A stretch of 64,000 bases of DNA from JBKBKC01 sp046294265 (lineage in GTDB: Bacteria; Pseudomonadota; Alphaproteobacteria; Rhodobacterales; Rhodobacteraceae), in the NCBI GenBank assembly GCA_046294265.1, contig JBKBKC010000013.1:62001-126000 (forward strand). The letters are read 5' to 3'. The translations under genes were made by a program, and so were the position numbers. Below, piece after piece: positions 18,059 to 27,141 of the stretch. Each line of letters begins with the position of its first letter. Within the stretch, counting starts at the first letter, position 1. The notes beneath the pieces were generated by a model, which saw nothing but the letters and a program-made list of their open reading frames with translations, was not told the DNA's origin and did not search any database.

Positions 18059-18994
18059 ATGCAGGCGCTTCTGGACGTGATCCTGCCGGTGTTCCTGGTC
18101 CTCGGGGCCGGATACCTTGCCGCACGGGCGCGCCTGTTCGACGAGGGCGCGGTGGACGGGGTGATGCGCTTTGCCCAGACATTCGCCGTGCCCACGCTCC
18201 TGTTCCGGGGGGTGGCGCGGCTCGACCTCGGGCAGGCCTTCGACCCCGGCCTGATGGGGGCCTTCTATGCCGGCGTGGTGGTGGCCTATGGCACGGGCTT
18301 TGCCGCGGCGCGGGCGGTGTTCGGCCGCAGTCCGGCGGATGCGCTGGCCATCGGCTTTGCGGCGGCCTTTTCCAACACGCTGCTGCTGGGTCTGCCGATC
18401 ACCGAACGCGCCTATGGATCGCAGGCGCTGGCGGGCAACTATGCCATCATCTCGCTCCATGCGCCGTTCCTCTATGTGATCGGCATCTCGCTGATGGAAT
18501 GGACACGGGCGCGGGGCAGCGGGTTGTCGTCCCGCGCGGTGTCGGGCCTGATCGGCAGGGGGCTGGTCAGCCAGCCGCTGGTCATCGGCATCACGGCGGG
18601 GCTGGCGGTGAACCTGACGGGCCTGCCCTTGCCCGGAGTCGCCTGGTCGGCCTTGGACATGATCGCGGTGGCGGCGATCCCTGTGGCGCTGTTCGGCCTG
18701 GGGGGGGTGCTGAACCGCTACCGCCCGGAAGGCGACCGCGCGACCATCGCGATGGTCTGCGCGGTGTCCTTGATCCTGCATCCGGCAGTGACCTTTGGCA
18801 TGGGTCACCTCCTTGGCCTGTCCGAGGCCGCCATGCGCTCGGCGGTGATCACGGCGGCGATGGCGCCCGGGGTCAACGCCTATCTCTACGCCAACCTCTA
18901 TGGCGCCGCGCGACGGGTGAGTGCCTCGGCGGTGCTCTTCGGCACGGCGGGATGTCTGGTCACCGCCTGGGTCTGGCTGCAACTCCTGCCCTGA
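18059..18994 (+). CDS. AEC-family transporter
   Basis: A 311-residue inner-membrane protein with about ten hydrophobic segments in two five-helix halves, typical of the auxin efflux carrier family. Blocks such as LPVFLVLGAGYLAARARLFDEGAVDGVMRFAQTFAVPTLLFRGVA at the N-terminus and AAMAPGVNAYLYANLYGAARRVSASAVLFGTAGCLVT at the C-terminus are family signatures. Bacterial members move organic acids such as malate or malonate; the substrate cannot be inferred. It starts seven bases after the MBL gene and is the last gene of the plus-strand run, facing the ABC operon tail to tail. Confidence 0.9.
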   Translation: MQALLDVILPVFLVLGAGYLAARARLFDEGAVDGVMRFAQTFAVPTLLFRGVARLDLGQAFDPGLMGAFYAGVVVAYGTGFAAARAVFGRSPADALAIGFAAAFSNTLLLGLPITERAYGSQALAGNYAIISLHAPFLYVIGISLMEWTRARGSGLSSRAVSGLIGRGLVSQPLVIGITAGLAVNLTGLPLPGVAWSALDMIAVAAIPVALFGLGGVLNRYRPEGDRATIAMVCAVSLILHPAVTFGMGHLLGLSEAAMRSAVITAAMAPGVNAYLYANLYGAARRVSASAVLFGTAGCLVTAWVWLQLLP

Positions 18995-19026
18995 GCGCGC
19001 CGCCGAAGTCGTGCAAGAATTCGGTG

Positions 19027-19980
19027 TCAGGCGGGCGTCACGCCGCGCAGCCGCTCCGATCGCCGCCGCAACAACTCCACCGTCGCCAGAAGGGCAATGG
19101 ACACCACCACCAGGATCGTCGCCACAGCAAGGATCGACGGGCTGATCTGCTCGCGGATCCCGTTCCACATCGTGCGCGGGATGGTCTGCTGCTCATGGCT
19201 GCCGATGAAGAGCACCACCACCACCTCGTCGAACGACGTCACAAAGGCAAAAAGCGCGCCTGACACCACGCCGGGCGTGATCAGCGGCAATTGCACCTTG
19301 AAGAACGTGGTCACCGGCCCCGCGCCAAGGCTTGCCGAGGCCCGCAGGAGCGAGCGGTCGAACCCCATAAGCGTGGCCGTCACCGTGATGATAACAAAGG
19401 GGATCCCCAGCGTCGCATGGGCCAGCACCACGCCCAGATAGGTCGAGGTCAGCCGCCCGCAGCCCCCCTCGGGCGCCAGCGGCCCCAGCACCGAACAGGG
19501 GTTCGAGTAGAAAAAGAACAGCCCCGTCGCCGTGATGATGATCGGCACGATCATCGGCGATATGAGGATGGCCATGATCGCCTTGCGGTAAGGCATCTCG
19601 GGCCGCGCCAGCCCCAGCGCCGCGATGGTGCCCAGCACGGTGGCCACGATGGTGGAAAAGAACCCCACGATCAGCGAGTTCTTGGCGGCCTTCACCCAGG
19701 TCGCATTGGCCCACATGTCCGACCACCACCCGCCGTCGCGCGCCACATCGGGGTTCATCATGCCGAAGGTCAGCAGGTTGTCGTACCAGCGCAGCGAATA
19801 GCCCGCCGGATCCAGCGTCAGCATCTCGCGGGTGAAGGTGAAATAGGGCTCGGCGTTGAACGACAGCGGGATCACGATCAGGATGGGCGCGATCAGGAAC
19901 ACAAAGATCGCCGCGCAGATCGCGCGGTAGGTCCAGAACCAGACCTTTTCCAGGGGAGTCGCGTAGATCGGCAGTTTCAT
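19027..19980 (-). CDS. ABC transporter permease (PotC-type)
   Basis: A 317-residue inner-membrane permease with six predicted helices and the EAA-type cytoplasmic loop (LRASASLGAGPVTTFFKVQLPLITPGV) that contacts the ATPase. The sequence family is that of spermidine/putrescine PotC. It is the last gene of a four-gene minus-strand operon, five bases after the PotB-type permease. The insertion between helices (NPCSVLGPLAPEGGCGRLTST) is unusual for PotC in E. coli but known in related alphaproteobacterial permeases. Confidence 0.93.
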   Translation of the reverse strand: MKLPIYATPLEKVWFWTYRAICAAIFVFLIAPILIVIPLSFNAEPYFTFTREMLTLDPAGYSLRWYDNLLTFGMMNPDVARDGGWWSDMWANATWVKAAKNSLIVGFFSTIVATVLGTIAALGLARPEMPYRKAIMAILISPMIVPIIITATGLFFFYSNPCSVLGPLAPEGGCGRLTSTYLGVVLAHATLGIPFVIITVTATLMGFDRSLLRASASLGAGPVTTFFKVQLPLITPGVVSGALFAFVTSFDEVVVVLFIGSHEQQTIPRTMWNGIREQISPSILAVATILVVVSIALLATVELLRRRSERLRGVTPA

Positions 19981-19984
19981 CGGC

Positions 19985-21244
19985 TCACCCCAGCTTCATG
20001 TTGTCGATGCCCACAAGCCGGTCGTAGATCCAGTAAAGCAGCAGCACCGATCCCAAGAGCATCGAGGCCAGCGCCGCCGCCAGCGACCAGTTCAGGCTGG
20101 ACTGCATGTGGAACGCGATCTGGTTCGAGATCAGCGTGCCCGACGCGCCCCCCACCAACGCGGGGGTGATGTAGTAGCCCACCGCCAGGATGAACACGAG
20201 GATGCCCCCCGCCCCGATCCCCGGCACGCATTGCGGCAGGTAGATGCGGCGGAAGGTGGTCCAGCTGGTGGCCCCCAGACTGCGGGCCGCGCGGGTGTAG
20301 CTGGGCGGGATGGTCTTCATCACCGAATAGAGCGGCAGGATCATGAACGGCAGCAGGATGTGCGTCATCGCGATGATCGTGCCGGTCTGGTTGTTGATCA
20401 GCGCGAGCCGCCCGTCATCGCCGATCAGGCCCAGCGTCACCAGGATGTTGTTCACCACACCCTGCCCCTGCAACAGCACGATCCAGGCCGTGGTGCGCAC
20501 CAGAAGCGAGGTCCAGAACGGCAGCAGGACAAGGATCATCAGCAGGTTCGCCTGTCGCAGCGGCAGCGTCGCCAGAAGATGCGCCACCGGAAAGCCGATG
20601 ATCAGGCAGATCACCGTGATCGCCGCCGACAACAGGAAGGTGCGCCAGAAAAGCTTGAGGTAGATGCGCTGGTCGTTCGGGGCGGCCTCATAGACCCCCT
20701 CGGCGGTCAGCTTGCGGTCCAGCGCCGCCTGGTAAAAGCTGGTTGTCACCGGCTCTGCCGCGCGCCGCATCGCGGACCATAGGTCCGGACGGCCCCAGTC
20801 CCTATTCTCGGCGATCAACGCGTCCTGAAAGGGTGCCGTCAGCCGCGCGGCCCCCCGCCCGGTCGAGGTGAACAGCGACCGGGTTCCCGGCACGTCATAG
20901 TTGATGCGCGTACCGACCGAACCGATGCTGCGCTCCGCCGCCGCCTGCGCCAGATCGCCGGCCAGCGCGGCAAAGGCCGCCTCGTCCGGCGCGCCGTCAT
21001 TGGCCGCGAACCAGTCCACAAGGCGCGGCATGTTGCGCGAGAAATCGTCATTCGCCACCGACCGGGTGAGCATCTGGCCGATCGGCACCGCGAATGTGAT
21101 CAGGATGAACGCAAGCAAGGGCAGCACCAAGAGGAACGCCCGCCGACGCGCCCGCGCGGACGCCCTTGCCAGCGCCGCCTTCAGGGGCTGGCCGTCCGCC
21201 GTGCGCAGCCCCTCGCGCGGGGCCTCCATCGTGATGTCCGCCAT
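19985..21244 (-). CDS. ABC transporter permease (PotB-type)
   Basis: A 419-residue permease, longer than E. coli PotB (about 275) because of an N-terminal cytoplasmic tail and a large periplasmic insertion (about residues 70-200) after the first helix. The EAA loop is RAARSLGATSWTTFRRIYLPQCVPGI. Six further helices follow. It pairs with the PotC-type permease to form the channel. It is the third gene of the operon, separated from the binding-protein gene by a strong hairpin. Confidence 0.93.
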   Translation of the reverse strand: MADITMEAPREGLRTADGQPLKAALARASARARRRAFLLVLPLLAFILITFAVPIGQMLTRSVANDDFSRNMPRLVDWFAANDGAPDEAAFAALAGDLAQAAAERSIGSVGTRINYDVPGTRSLFTSTGRGAARLTAPFQDALIAENRDWGRPDLWSAMRRAAEPVTTSFYQAALDRKLTAEGVYEAAPNDQRIYLKLFWRTFLLSAAITVICLIIGFPVAHLLATLPLRQANLLMILVLLPFWTSLLVRTTAWIVLLQGQGVVNNILVTLGLIGDDGRLALINNQTGTIIAMTHILLPFMILPLYSVMKTIPPSYTRAARSLGATSWTTFRRIYLPQCVPGIGAGGILVFILAVGYYITPALVGGASGTLISNQIAFHMQSSLNWSLAAALASMLLGSVLLLYWIYDRLVGIDNMKLG

Positions 21245-21264
21245 GGCGCCCTCCGGGGGGAGCG

Positions 21265-21289
21265 AGGGCGGCCCGTGGCGGGCCGCCCT
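21265..21289 (-). other. Intercistronic hairpin in the ABC operon
   Basis: AGGGCGGCCCG and CGGGCCGCCCT form a perfect 11-bp stem around a three-base loop, 12 bases after the stop of the binding-protein gene and before the permease start. There is no T-run. Its position fits a 3' stability element that raises binding-protein mRNA over permease mRNA. Confidence 0.7.
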
Positions 21290-21300
21290 GCAAGGTCAGT

Positions 21301-22371
21301 TTACTGCAACAGCCAGGCGTTGAACTTTTCGTTCAGCTCCACGTCGCGGTCGGCCCAGAACTCGAAGTCGTTGACCAACGCGTTCACCAGGTTGTCCGGT
21401 GCGGTCGGCATCTGCGGGCCCATTTCCGTCTTGCCGTCCATGAAGAGGCCGACAAACGGCGCCGAGGATTTGCGCGCCGGACCGTAAGAGATGAACTTGG
21501 CCTGATCCGCAAGCCGCTGGGTGTCGGTCGCGAACTTGATGTATTCCAGCGCCATCTCCTTGTTGGGCGCGCCCTTCGGGATCACGAACAGGTCGAAGTC
21601 CATGATCTGGCCGTCCCACAGGATCTCGAACGGCTTGTTCTCGCCCACGGCTGCGTTGAAGATCCGGCCGTTGTAGCCGGTGGTCATCACCACCTCGCCA
21701 TCCGCCAGAAGCTGCGGCGGCTGCGCGCCCGCCTCCCACCAGACGACCTCGGACTTGATCGTGTCGAGCTTGGCGAAGGCGCGCGCCACACCCTCGTCGG
21801 TGGCCAGCAGGCCATAGACCTCGCCCGCCGGAACGCCATCGGCCATCAGCGCCATTTCCAGGTTGGCCTTGGCCCCCTTGCGCAGACCACGCTTGCCGGG
21901 AAATTTCTGCAGGTCGAAGAAATCGGCCAGCGCGGTGACGCCCGTGGTCTTGGAACTGTCATAGGCCACGATGGTGGACCACACGATGCTGGGCACCGCG
22001 CATTCCGAGGTCAGCGAGCCTTCCACGAAATCCTCGGTCGCGGGGGTGCCATCGGGGGCGGGCGGCAAATCGGCGAAGTTGATCACCTCCAGCGCGCCCT
22101 CGTCGCACAGGCGCACGGCGTCCGACAGCTCGATGTCGGCCACGTCGATGGTGACGTTGTTGGCCTCGACCTGCGCCTTGATCGGGGTAGCGGGGTTGTC
22201 GGCGGCGGTCATGGTGACGGTGATGCCCTTCATCGCGGCGAAGGGTTTGTTGTAGGCCTCGACCTGGCTCATCTCATAGGCGCCGCCCCAGCTCATCACG
22301 GTCAGGTTCTGGGCCTGGGCGCTGAACGCGACCCCGGTCAGGGCGGTGGACAGTATCAGCAGTTTCTTCAT
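21301..22371 (-). CDS. ABC transporter substrate-binding protein (PotD/polyamine-type)
   Basis: A 356-residue periplasmic protein with signal peptide MKKLLILSTALTGVAFSAQAQ. The mature start NLTVMSWGGAYEMSQVEAYNKPF is typical of the polyamine/opine/iron-type binding family 1 proteins; later AYDSSKTTGVTALADFFDLQKFPGKRGLRKG and VWWEAGAQPPQLLADGEVVMTTGYNGRIF are PotD-like. The ligand is probably a polyamine or small amine-containing compound, but this is inference from family only. The gene is second in the operon after the ATPase. Confidence 0.92.
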   Translation of the reverse strand: MKKLLILSTALTGVAFSAQAQNLTVMSWGGAYEMSQVEAYNKPFAAMKGITVTMTAADNPATPIKAQVEANNVTIDVADIELSDAVRLCDEGALEVINFADLPPAPDGTPATEDFVEGSLTSECAVPSIVWSTIVAYDSSKTTGVTALADFFDLQKFPGKRGLRKGAKANLEMALMADGVPAGEVYGLLATDEGVARAFAKLDTIKSEVVWWEAGAQPPQLLADGEVVMTTGYNGRIFNAAVGENKPFEILWDGQIMDFDLFVIPKGAPNKEMALEYIKFATDTQRLADQAKFISYGPARKSSAPFVGLFMDGKTEMGPQMPTAPDNLVNALVNDFEFWADRDVELNEKFNAWLLQ

Positions 22372-22410
22372 CGTTGGTCTCCCGGTTGGTTGTTGGTCTT
22401 GTCCCTCGCG

Positions 22411-22426
22411 GGGGGCTGGCGCCCCC
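22411..22426 (-). other. Hairpin directly after the ABC ATPase gene
   Basis: GGGGGC and GCCCCC pair around a four-base loop (TGGC on the plus strand), touching the stop codon of the ATPase gene. It could act as a processing or pausing site between the ATPase and binding-protein cistrons. Confidence 0.5.
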
Positions 22427-23530
22427 TCATGCCGGATCGAGCGCGCGGGCGTCCTGCGGCGCCCAGCCGATCCGTATCTTCTCGCCCGGTTCCAGACGGC
22501 GCTGGCCCAGCGTGTTGCGGCTCTTGATGACGAACTCCTCCGACCCCGCGACGCGCAGCCGGGTGCGGTAGAGATCGCCCATGTAGATGAATTCCAGAAC
22601 CTCGGCCTCGATGGTATGCGCGCCCTCGGGCAGCGCCTCGGGCTTGTATTCCACCCGCTCGGGGCGGATCGACACGAGGGTTTTCTGGCCCTTCCGATCC
22701 ACGTTCACGGGCGTCGCGTCGATCACCTCGCCGCTGTCCAGCCGCACGGTGGCGCGGCCGCCGGCAATTTCCTCGACCGTCCCGAGAAGCTTGTTGTTCT
22801 CGCCGATGAACTGCGCGACGAAGCTGTTGAGGGGACGTTCGTAGAGCTCATCGGGGGCGGCAAGCTGCTGGATCACCCCGTCGTTGAACACCGCCACCCG
22901 GTCGCTCATCGTCAGCGCCTCGCCCTGGTCATGCGTCACATAGACGACCGTGATGCCCAGACTGTCGTGCAGGTGCTTGATCTCGAACTGCATATGCTCG
23001 CGCAGCTGCTTGTCCAGCGCACCGAGCGGTTCATCCATCAGCACCAGCGCGGGGTCGAACACCAGCGCGCGGGCCAGCGCGATGCGCTGCTGCTGGCCGC
23101 CCGACAACTGCGCCGGGCGGCGGCTGATGAAGGCGCCCATCTGCACCATGTCCAGCGCGCGCGCCACCTTGGCCTCACGGTCGGCCTTGCCCATCCCGCG
23201 CACCTCCAGCGGGAAGGACAGGTTTTCCCCCACCGTCATGTGCGGAAACAGGGCGTAGTTCTGGAACACCATGCCGATGCCGCGCTTTTCGGGGGGCACC
23301 TGGTTGATCGGCCGCCCGTCCAGCCGGATCTCGCCATGCGTCGCCGTCTCGAACCCCGCCAGCATCATCAGGCAGGTGGTTTTGCCCGAGCCCGAGGGGC
23401 CCAGCATGGTCAGAAACTCGCCCTTGCCGATGGACAGATTCAGATCCTTCACGACCAGCGTTTCGCCGTCATAGCTTTTCTGGACATGATCGAAGACGAC
23501 AAAGCCTCCGGCCCCGGAATCCTTGGCCAA
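22427..23530 (-). CDS. ABC transporter ATP-binding protein (PotA-type)
   Basis: A 367-residue importer ATPase. Walker A GPSGSGKTT is near residues 44-52, the Q-loop VFQNYALFPHMTV near 90, the signature LSGGQQQRIALARAL near 142, Walker B VLMDEPLGALD near 166, and the switch His in YVTHDQGEAL near 199. The C-terminal TOBE domain (about 280-360) is typical of PotA/FbpC/UgpC types. It is the first gene of the operon, about 210 bases downstream of tRNA-Leu on the same strand; the tRNA terminator separates them. Confidence 0.95.
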   Translation of the reverse strand: MAKDSGAGGFVVFDHVQKSYDGETLVVKDLNLSIGKGEFLTMLGPSGSGKTTCLMMLAGFETATHGEIRLDGRPINQVPPEKRGIGMVFQNYALFPHMTVGENLSFPLEVRGMGKADREAKVARALDMVQMGAFISRRPAQLSGGQQQRIALARALVFDPALVLMDEPLGALDKQLREHMQFEIKHLHDSLGITVVYVTHDQGEALTMSDRVAVFNDGVIQQLAAPDELYERPLNSFVAQFIGENNKLLGTVEEIAGGRATVRLDSGEVIDATPVNVDRKGQKTLVSIRPERVEYKPEALPEGAHTIEAEVLEFIYMGDLYRTRLRVAGSEEFVIKSRNTLGQRRLEPGEKIRIGWAPQDARALDPA

Positions 23531-23696
23531 CCGACACTCCCTTGCATCCAGCGCTGTTTGCCGCGCCCGTTGGCCCGACTAAAGCGAAAGGGGGCGCGCA
23601 TTGCAACAGGATCGTCGCTTGCCTGCCAAACTGCGGTCAATTGCCCAAGGTTCGGGCAGAAGCTGCCCCATTCTGCGCCTCAGCGGTCGCAAATTG

Positions 23697-23727
23697 CAAA
23701 AGGGCGCACCGATGGCGCGCCCTTTTT
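23697..23727 (-). terminator. Rho-independent terminator after tRNA-Leu
   Basis: GGGCGC and GCGCCC form a stem with a nine-base loop. On the minus strand it is followed by TTTT, 12-15 bases past the tRNA CCA end; on the plus strand it is followed by TTTTT, so it could also work in reverse. Confidence 0.75.
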
Positions 23728-23738
23728 ATCCGTTTGCC

Positions 23739-23825
23739 TGGTGCGGTCGAAAAGACTCGAACTTTCACTCCGGTTAAGGAACAGCGACCTCAACGCTGCG
23801 CGTCTACCAATTCCGCCACGACCGC
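23739..23825 (-). tRNA. tRNA-Leu, anticodon GAG
   Basis: On the minus strand GCGGTCG opens and CGACCGC closes a perfect 7-bp acceptor stem, followed by A and an encoded CCA. The D arm contains GGTAGACGC, the anticodon stem CAGCG/CGCTG holds the loop TTGAGGT with GAG at plus-strand 23789-23791, a class II variable arm follows, and the T arm contains GTTCGAGTC. This reads CUC and CUU leucine codons; CUC is frequent in this GC-rich genome. Confidence 0.97.
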
Positions 23826-23935
23826 ATGACCAGACATTCGCGCTGTCTAGCGAAGCCTCCGCGCGATGGGAAGGGGCAATCTTCCCCCGCCCCGGCGTTT
23901 TCCCGGCCCCGTCTGTGCAGGGCCGGAAAGGCCGT

Positions 23936-25324
23936 TCAGGGTTGCGCAGGCTTGGCGCCAAAGATCGGCAGGTTGACGCCGGGCACCGCCGCACCCGAGG
24001 CCGGGGCGGTCGCCGCGGTCGGCATAACCGATCCGCCCGGCAGCGGGCGCCCCGCCGCTCCATAGGCCGCCATCCGCACCGTGCCCGCACGGTCAGGCAT
24101 GGCGGGGGCAAAGACCGGCGCCACCTCGGCTGCCAACGCGTCATCAAACCACGGCAGCGCCAGGTCGGGCCGCGCCGCCGTGCCGATGCCCGAGGCCAGG
24201 TGATGCCCGACCAGCTCGCCATACCCACGCTCACCCAGCACCGCCAGCAAGAGGGCCGATCCGATCGCCACATCCAGGTTCTCGGTCACATAGCCCACGC
24301 CCATGCAGGTCTTGGCCGTGGCCACCAGCTGCGCAGGCGCCATGCCCGACGACAGCGCAAACGACGTGACCCCCGCCATGGCCTCGGGCCGCGATTTGAT
24401 CGACAGTGCCGCGACATGCTCTCGCAGCACCGGTCCGAAGCCCGCGCATTGCTCGGCGACCTGCTGCGGGGTGAAGCCCGCGACCTTGGCGGTCAGCTCT
24501 TCGCTGGTGGCGATGGCGTAGGCGCGCGCGAGACAGAACTGCTCGGCCAGCGCCACGCCGGGATCGGTCATGGTGACCTGGGTCATGTAGCCGCCGTTGG
24601 TGTTGGTGGTCACCGAAACCCGCGAGCAATGCGAGGCCAGCGACACCGTGGCAGCACCACCGCCCATGAACGACGGCAGCGGCGATGCGGCAGGGACCAC
24701 GGGGGCAAAGCTCGGCATCGCGGGCGCGGCTGTCCCCGGGGCGGCGACAGGCGCCGGGGCAAAGGGCATCGTGCCCGCGACGGGCGCGACGGGCGCACCG
24801 CCCGCCATCGCACCGCCGGCAAAGCCGGTCGGCACACCGATCCGCTCATCCCGGTAGGTGAGCAGCAGGCCACGCACCCCCATCGGGTTCTGCGCAATCT
24901 GCTGGCCGGTCAGCGCCCCGCCCGACTGCGCGCGATAGTAGGAAGCGACCAGGTGATCGCGCTCGAAGGTATTGAGGTTGCCGGTGGGCGGATAGCCCAT
25001 CAGCGCCTGATACTCGCTGATCGCCGCGCGCGACCGCGGGCCGATGGCCCCGTCCGGCGTGCCCACCGGAAAGCCGAAATAATTGAGCGCGACCTGCACC
25101 TCGCGGTTGGCCTCGCGCGTGGCCGAGGTCTGGCCCGAGGACGTGGATCGCGTCGTGGTCTGGCGTGGCTTCTGGCGGTTCTTGGTCGCCTCGTTGACGA
25201 TGATGCCGCCGATGATGCCGCCGACGATCCCGCCCACCAGCCCGTTGTCTGCCGCCGCCTGCCCCGCAGGCACCACCGCAAGGCTCAGCGCAAGCACAGA
25301 GGATGCAATCCGGTTCAGTTTCAT
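23936..25324 (-). CDS. Secreted peptidoglycan-binding-domain protein
   Basis: A 462-residue exported protein. MKLNRIASSVLALSLAVVPAGQAAA is a signal peptide, and a Gly/Ile-rich glycine-zipper segment follows (LVGGIVGGIIGGIIV). A PG_binding_1 domain covers about residues 75-130 (VQVALNYFGFPVGTPDGAIGPRSRAAISEYQ), then an Ala/Pro linker, then a 200-residue C-terminal region with Cys pairs that I do not recognise. The glycine zipper suggests envelope association. The ATG at 25324 was preferred over one 12 bases upstream because it gives the signal peptide directly and follows GGAGC. Confidence 0.85.
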   Translation of the reverse strand: MKLNRIASSVLALSLAVVPAGQAAADNGLVGGIVGGIIGGIIVNEATKNRQKPRQTTTRSTSSGQTSATREANREVQVALNYFGFPVGTPDGAIGPRSRAAISEYQALMGYPPTGNLNTFERDHLVASYYRAQSGGALTGQQIAQNPMGVRGLLLTYRDERIGVPTGFAGGAMAGGAPVAPVAGTMPFAPAPVAAPGTAAPAMPSFAPVVPAASPLPSFMGGGAATVSLASHCSRVSVTTNTNGGYMTQVTMTDPGVALAEQFCLARAYAIATSEELTAKVAGFTPQQVAEQCAGFGPVLREHVAALSIKSRPEAMAGVTSFALSSGMAPAQLVATAKTCMGVGYVTENLDVAIGSALLLAVLGERGYGELVGHHLASGIGTAARPDLALPWFDDALAAEVAPVFAPAMPDRAGTVRMAAYGAAGRPLPGGSVMPTAATAPASGAAVPGVNLPIFGAKPAQP

Positions 25325-25480
25325 GTCTCGCTCCAACCAATCAATTTCCGACTCTGAAAGAAGAATAGCATCGCCCCCTCACAAACCGGAAACGGAAATT
25401 TGATCGCGCGGGGTAGGGCTTTCATACCCCGGCACCGGGCGCTAGAACCCGGCCATCCGGGGCGGCGAGGGCATCTGATC

Positions 25481-26131
25481 GTGGTCGAATGGACCCATCT
25501 TGCGGGGCTTGCCCCCTACCTGCCGACGCTGGCCGCCATGGAGACCCGGGTGGCCGCCATCGCCGCGGGCACCCAGCCCGAGGCGGTCTGGCTGCTGGAA
25601 CATCCTCCACTTTACACGGCGGGCACGTCGGCACGGGCCGAGGACCTGACCCAGCCCGACCGGTTTCCTGTGCATGTGGCGGGGCGCGGCGGGCAGTACA
25701 CCTATCATGGGCCGGGCCAGCGCGTGGCCTATGCGATGCTGGACGTGGGCGCGCGGGGCCGCGACGTGCGCTGCTTCGTGCGCGATCTGGAGCGGTGGGT
25801 GATCCTGACCCTGGCCGAATTCGGCGTGCGGGGCGAGGTGCGGCCCGGCCGCGTCGGCGTCTGGGTTGCGCGCCCTGACCGCCCCCCCGCCCCCGACGGC
25901 ACTCCGGCCGAGGACAAGATTGCCGCCATCGGCGTAAAACTGCGCCGCTGGGTGTCGTTCCATGGCCTCTCGATCAACGTCGAACCCGACCTGACCCATT
26001 TCGACGGCATCGTGCCCTGCGGCATCCGTGACCACGGAGTGACCAGCCTTGTCGATCTGGGCCTGCCCGTGAGCATGGCCGACCTCGACGCGGCATTGAT
26101 CGCGACCTTTCCGCAGGTGTTTGGCCCCTGA
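25481..26131 (+). CDS. lipB: Octanoyl-ACP:protein N-octanoyltransferase
   Basis: LipB transfers octanoate from ACP to lipoate-dependent enzymes, the first step of lipoyl cofactor assembly. The 216-residue protein has the key blocks LLEHPPLYTAGTSA, GRGGQYTYHGPGQRVAYAMLD and, with the catalytic Lys and Cys, AAIGVKLRRWVSFHG and FDGIVPCGIRDHGVTSL. The start is a GTG at 25481 (VVEW), chosen because it lies about eight bases after GGCGAGGG and matches the usual N-terminus; the open frame extends upstream without homology. Confidence 0.93.
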   Translation: MVEWTHLAGLAPYLPTLAAMETRVAAIAAGTQPEAVWLLEHPPLYTAGTSARAEDLTQPDRFPVHVAGRGGQYTYHGPGQRVAYAMLDVGARGRDVRCFVRDLERWVILTLAEFGVRGEVRPGRVGVWVARPDRPPAPDGTPAEDKIAAIGVKLRRWVSFHGLSINVEPDLTHFDGIVPCGIRDHGVTSLVDLGLPVSMADLDAALIATFPQVFGP

Positions 26132-26173
26132 GCGCTGCGGCACCTTCGGCAGCGCCGCCCCCGGCGCCTCGCA

Positions 26174-26195
26174 CCGGTTTCCTGCCAGAAACCGG
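26174..26195. terminator. Bidirectional hairpin between lipB and the TauE/SafE gene
   Basis: CCGGTTTC and GAAACCGG form a perfect 8-bp stem with a six-base loop between the two convergent genes. A further partial copy of the arm (TTTCCGGTT) lies 20 bases on. No long T-run. Confidence 0.5.
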
Positions 26196-26244
26196 ACCGG
26201 ATACTTTCAGGTTTCCGGTTGCACGGCAGGTGCCGTTGTCCCCG

Positions 26245-26988
26245 TCACAGCGACCGCACCAGCCCCGCTCCTGCCAGCGCGGACAGCAGCAGAATCGCGA
26301 AGCGCCGGAATTCCCGCGGTTCCGTCCGCAGGAACCGCCGCCCGCCCGCCCAGACCCCCAGACTCATCACCGGCAACAGCAGCGCCGTGGCCATCAGCGT
26401 CTGGCCCGACACCATCCCTGCCCACATCATCAGGGGCAGCGTCCACAGGTCCAGAAGCGTGAAATAGGCGATCAGCGTCGCGCGGAAGGTGGCCGCCGCC
26501 ATCGGCTGCGCGGCAAACCAGGCCGCCACGGGCAGGCCCCCCACGGCCGCCCCATTTGCCAGCCCCGACACAAGCCCCACCGCCAGATTGGCCTCGTCGC
26601 CCCCCGCCCGCGCCCGTCGCCAGCCCACCGCCAGCACGGCGCACATCACCAGCACGAAGGCCGACACCGCCATCCGCGCGCCATCCACCCCCAGCAGCCC
26701 CAGCGCCCAGATCGACACCGGCACCCCGGCCAGGCACCCCGCGAACAGCGCGCCCGCCCGCCGCCAGTCGATATCAGCCCGGATGCCGCGCGCCTGTTGT
26801 GCGGTCAGCACGAGATCAGCCAGGACCACCACCGGCACGAACACCAGCGGATCGGTCACAAGGGCGGCCGAGGTGACGATCAGCGCCGCAAAGCCGAAGC
26901 CCGAATAGCCGCGCACGAAACCGGCACCGAAACTGGCCGCCGCCATCCAGATCGCGGTGGCCGGGGACAGCTCGAACGGCAAGATCAT
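26245..26988 (-). CDS. TauE/SafE-family sulfite exporter-like permease
   Basis: A 247-residue membrane protein with about eight hydrophobic segments and the duplicated family pattern: AASFGAGFVRGYSGFGFAALIV in the first half and AVGLVSGLANGAAVGGLPVAAWF in the second. Members export sulfite, sulfoacetate or other sulfur-containing anions, often by proton coupling. No sulfur-metabolism gene is adjacent, so the substrate is open. It is convergent with lipB. Confidence 0.9.
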   Translation of the reverse strand: MILPFELSPATAIWMAAASFGAGFVRGYSGFGFAALIVTSAALVTDPLVFVPVVVLADLVLTAQQARGIRADIDWRRAGALFAGCLAGVPVSIWALGLLGVDGARMAVSAFVLVMCAVLAVGWRRARAGGDEANLAVGLVSGLANGAAVGGLPVAAWFAAQPMAAATFRATLIAYFTLLDLWTLPLMMWAGMVSGQTLMATALLLPVMSLGVWAGGRRFLRTEPREFRRFAILLLSALAGAGLVRSL

Positions 26989-27141
26989 GCTTCCCCCTTC
27001 GGCCCGTATCCCATGCGACGCGAACGCTATTGCATATCAGGGGCGGCAGGAGTCAATTCGCCCCATCACCGGGCGACTCAGGCTCACTCAGGCGCGCCAT
27101 CGGCCGATCCGGGATCTCTGGGAAAAGGACTGAAGAACATC

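Noticed and set aside
23739..23825. tRNA-Leu as an attachment site of an integrated element
   Set aside because: No integrase gene and no second copy of the tRNA 3' end are visible nearby; flanking genes are ordinary chromosomal ones.
22346..25357. A 1003-codon plus-strand open frame
   Set aside because: It is antisense to the PotA-type ATPase, tRNA-Leu and the PG-binding protein gene; the translation is Arg/His/Gly-rich without domain character, a GC-rich shadow.
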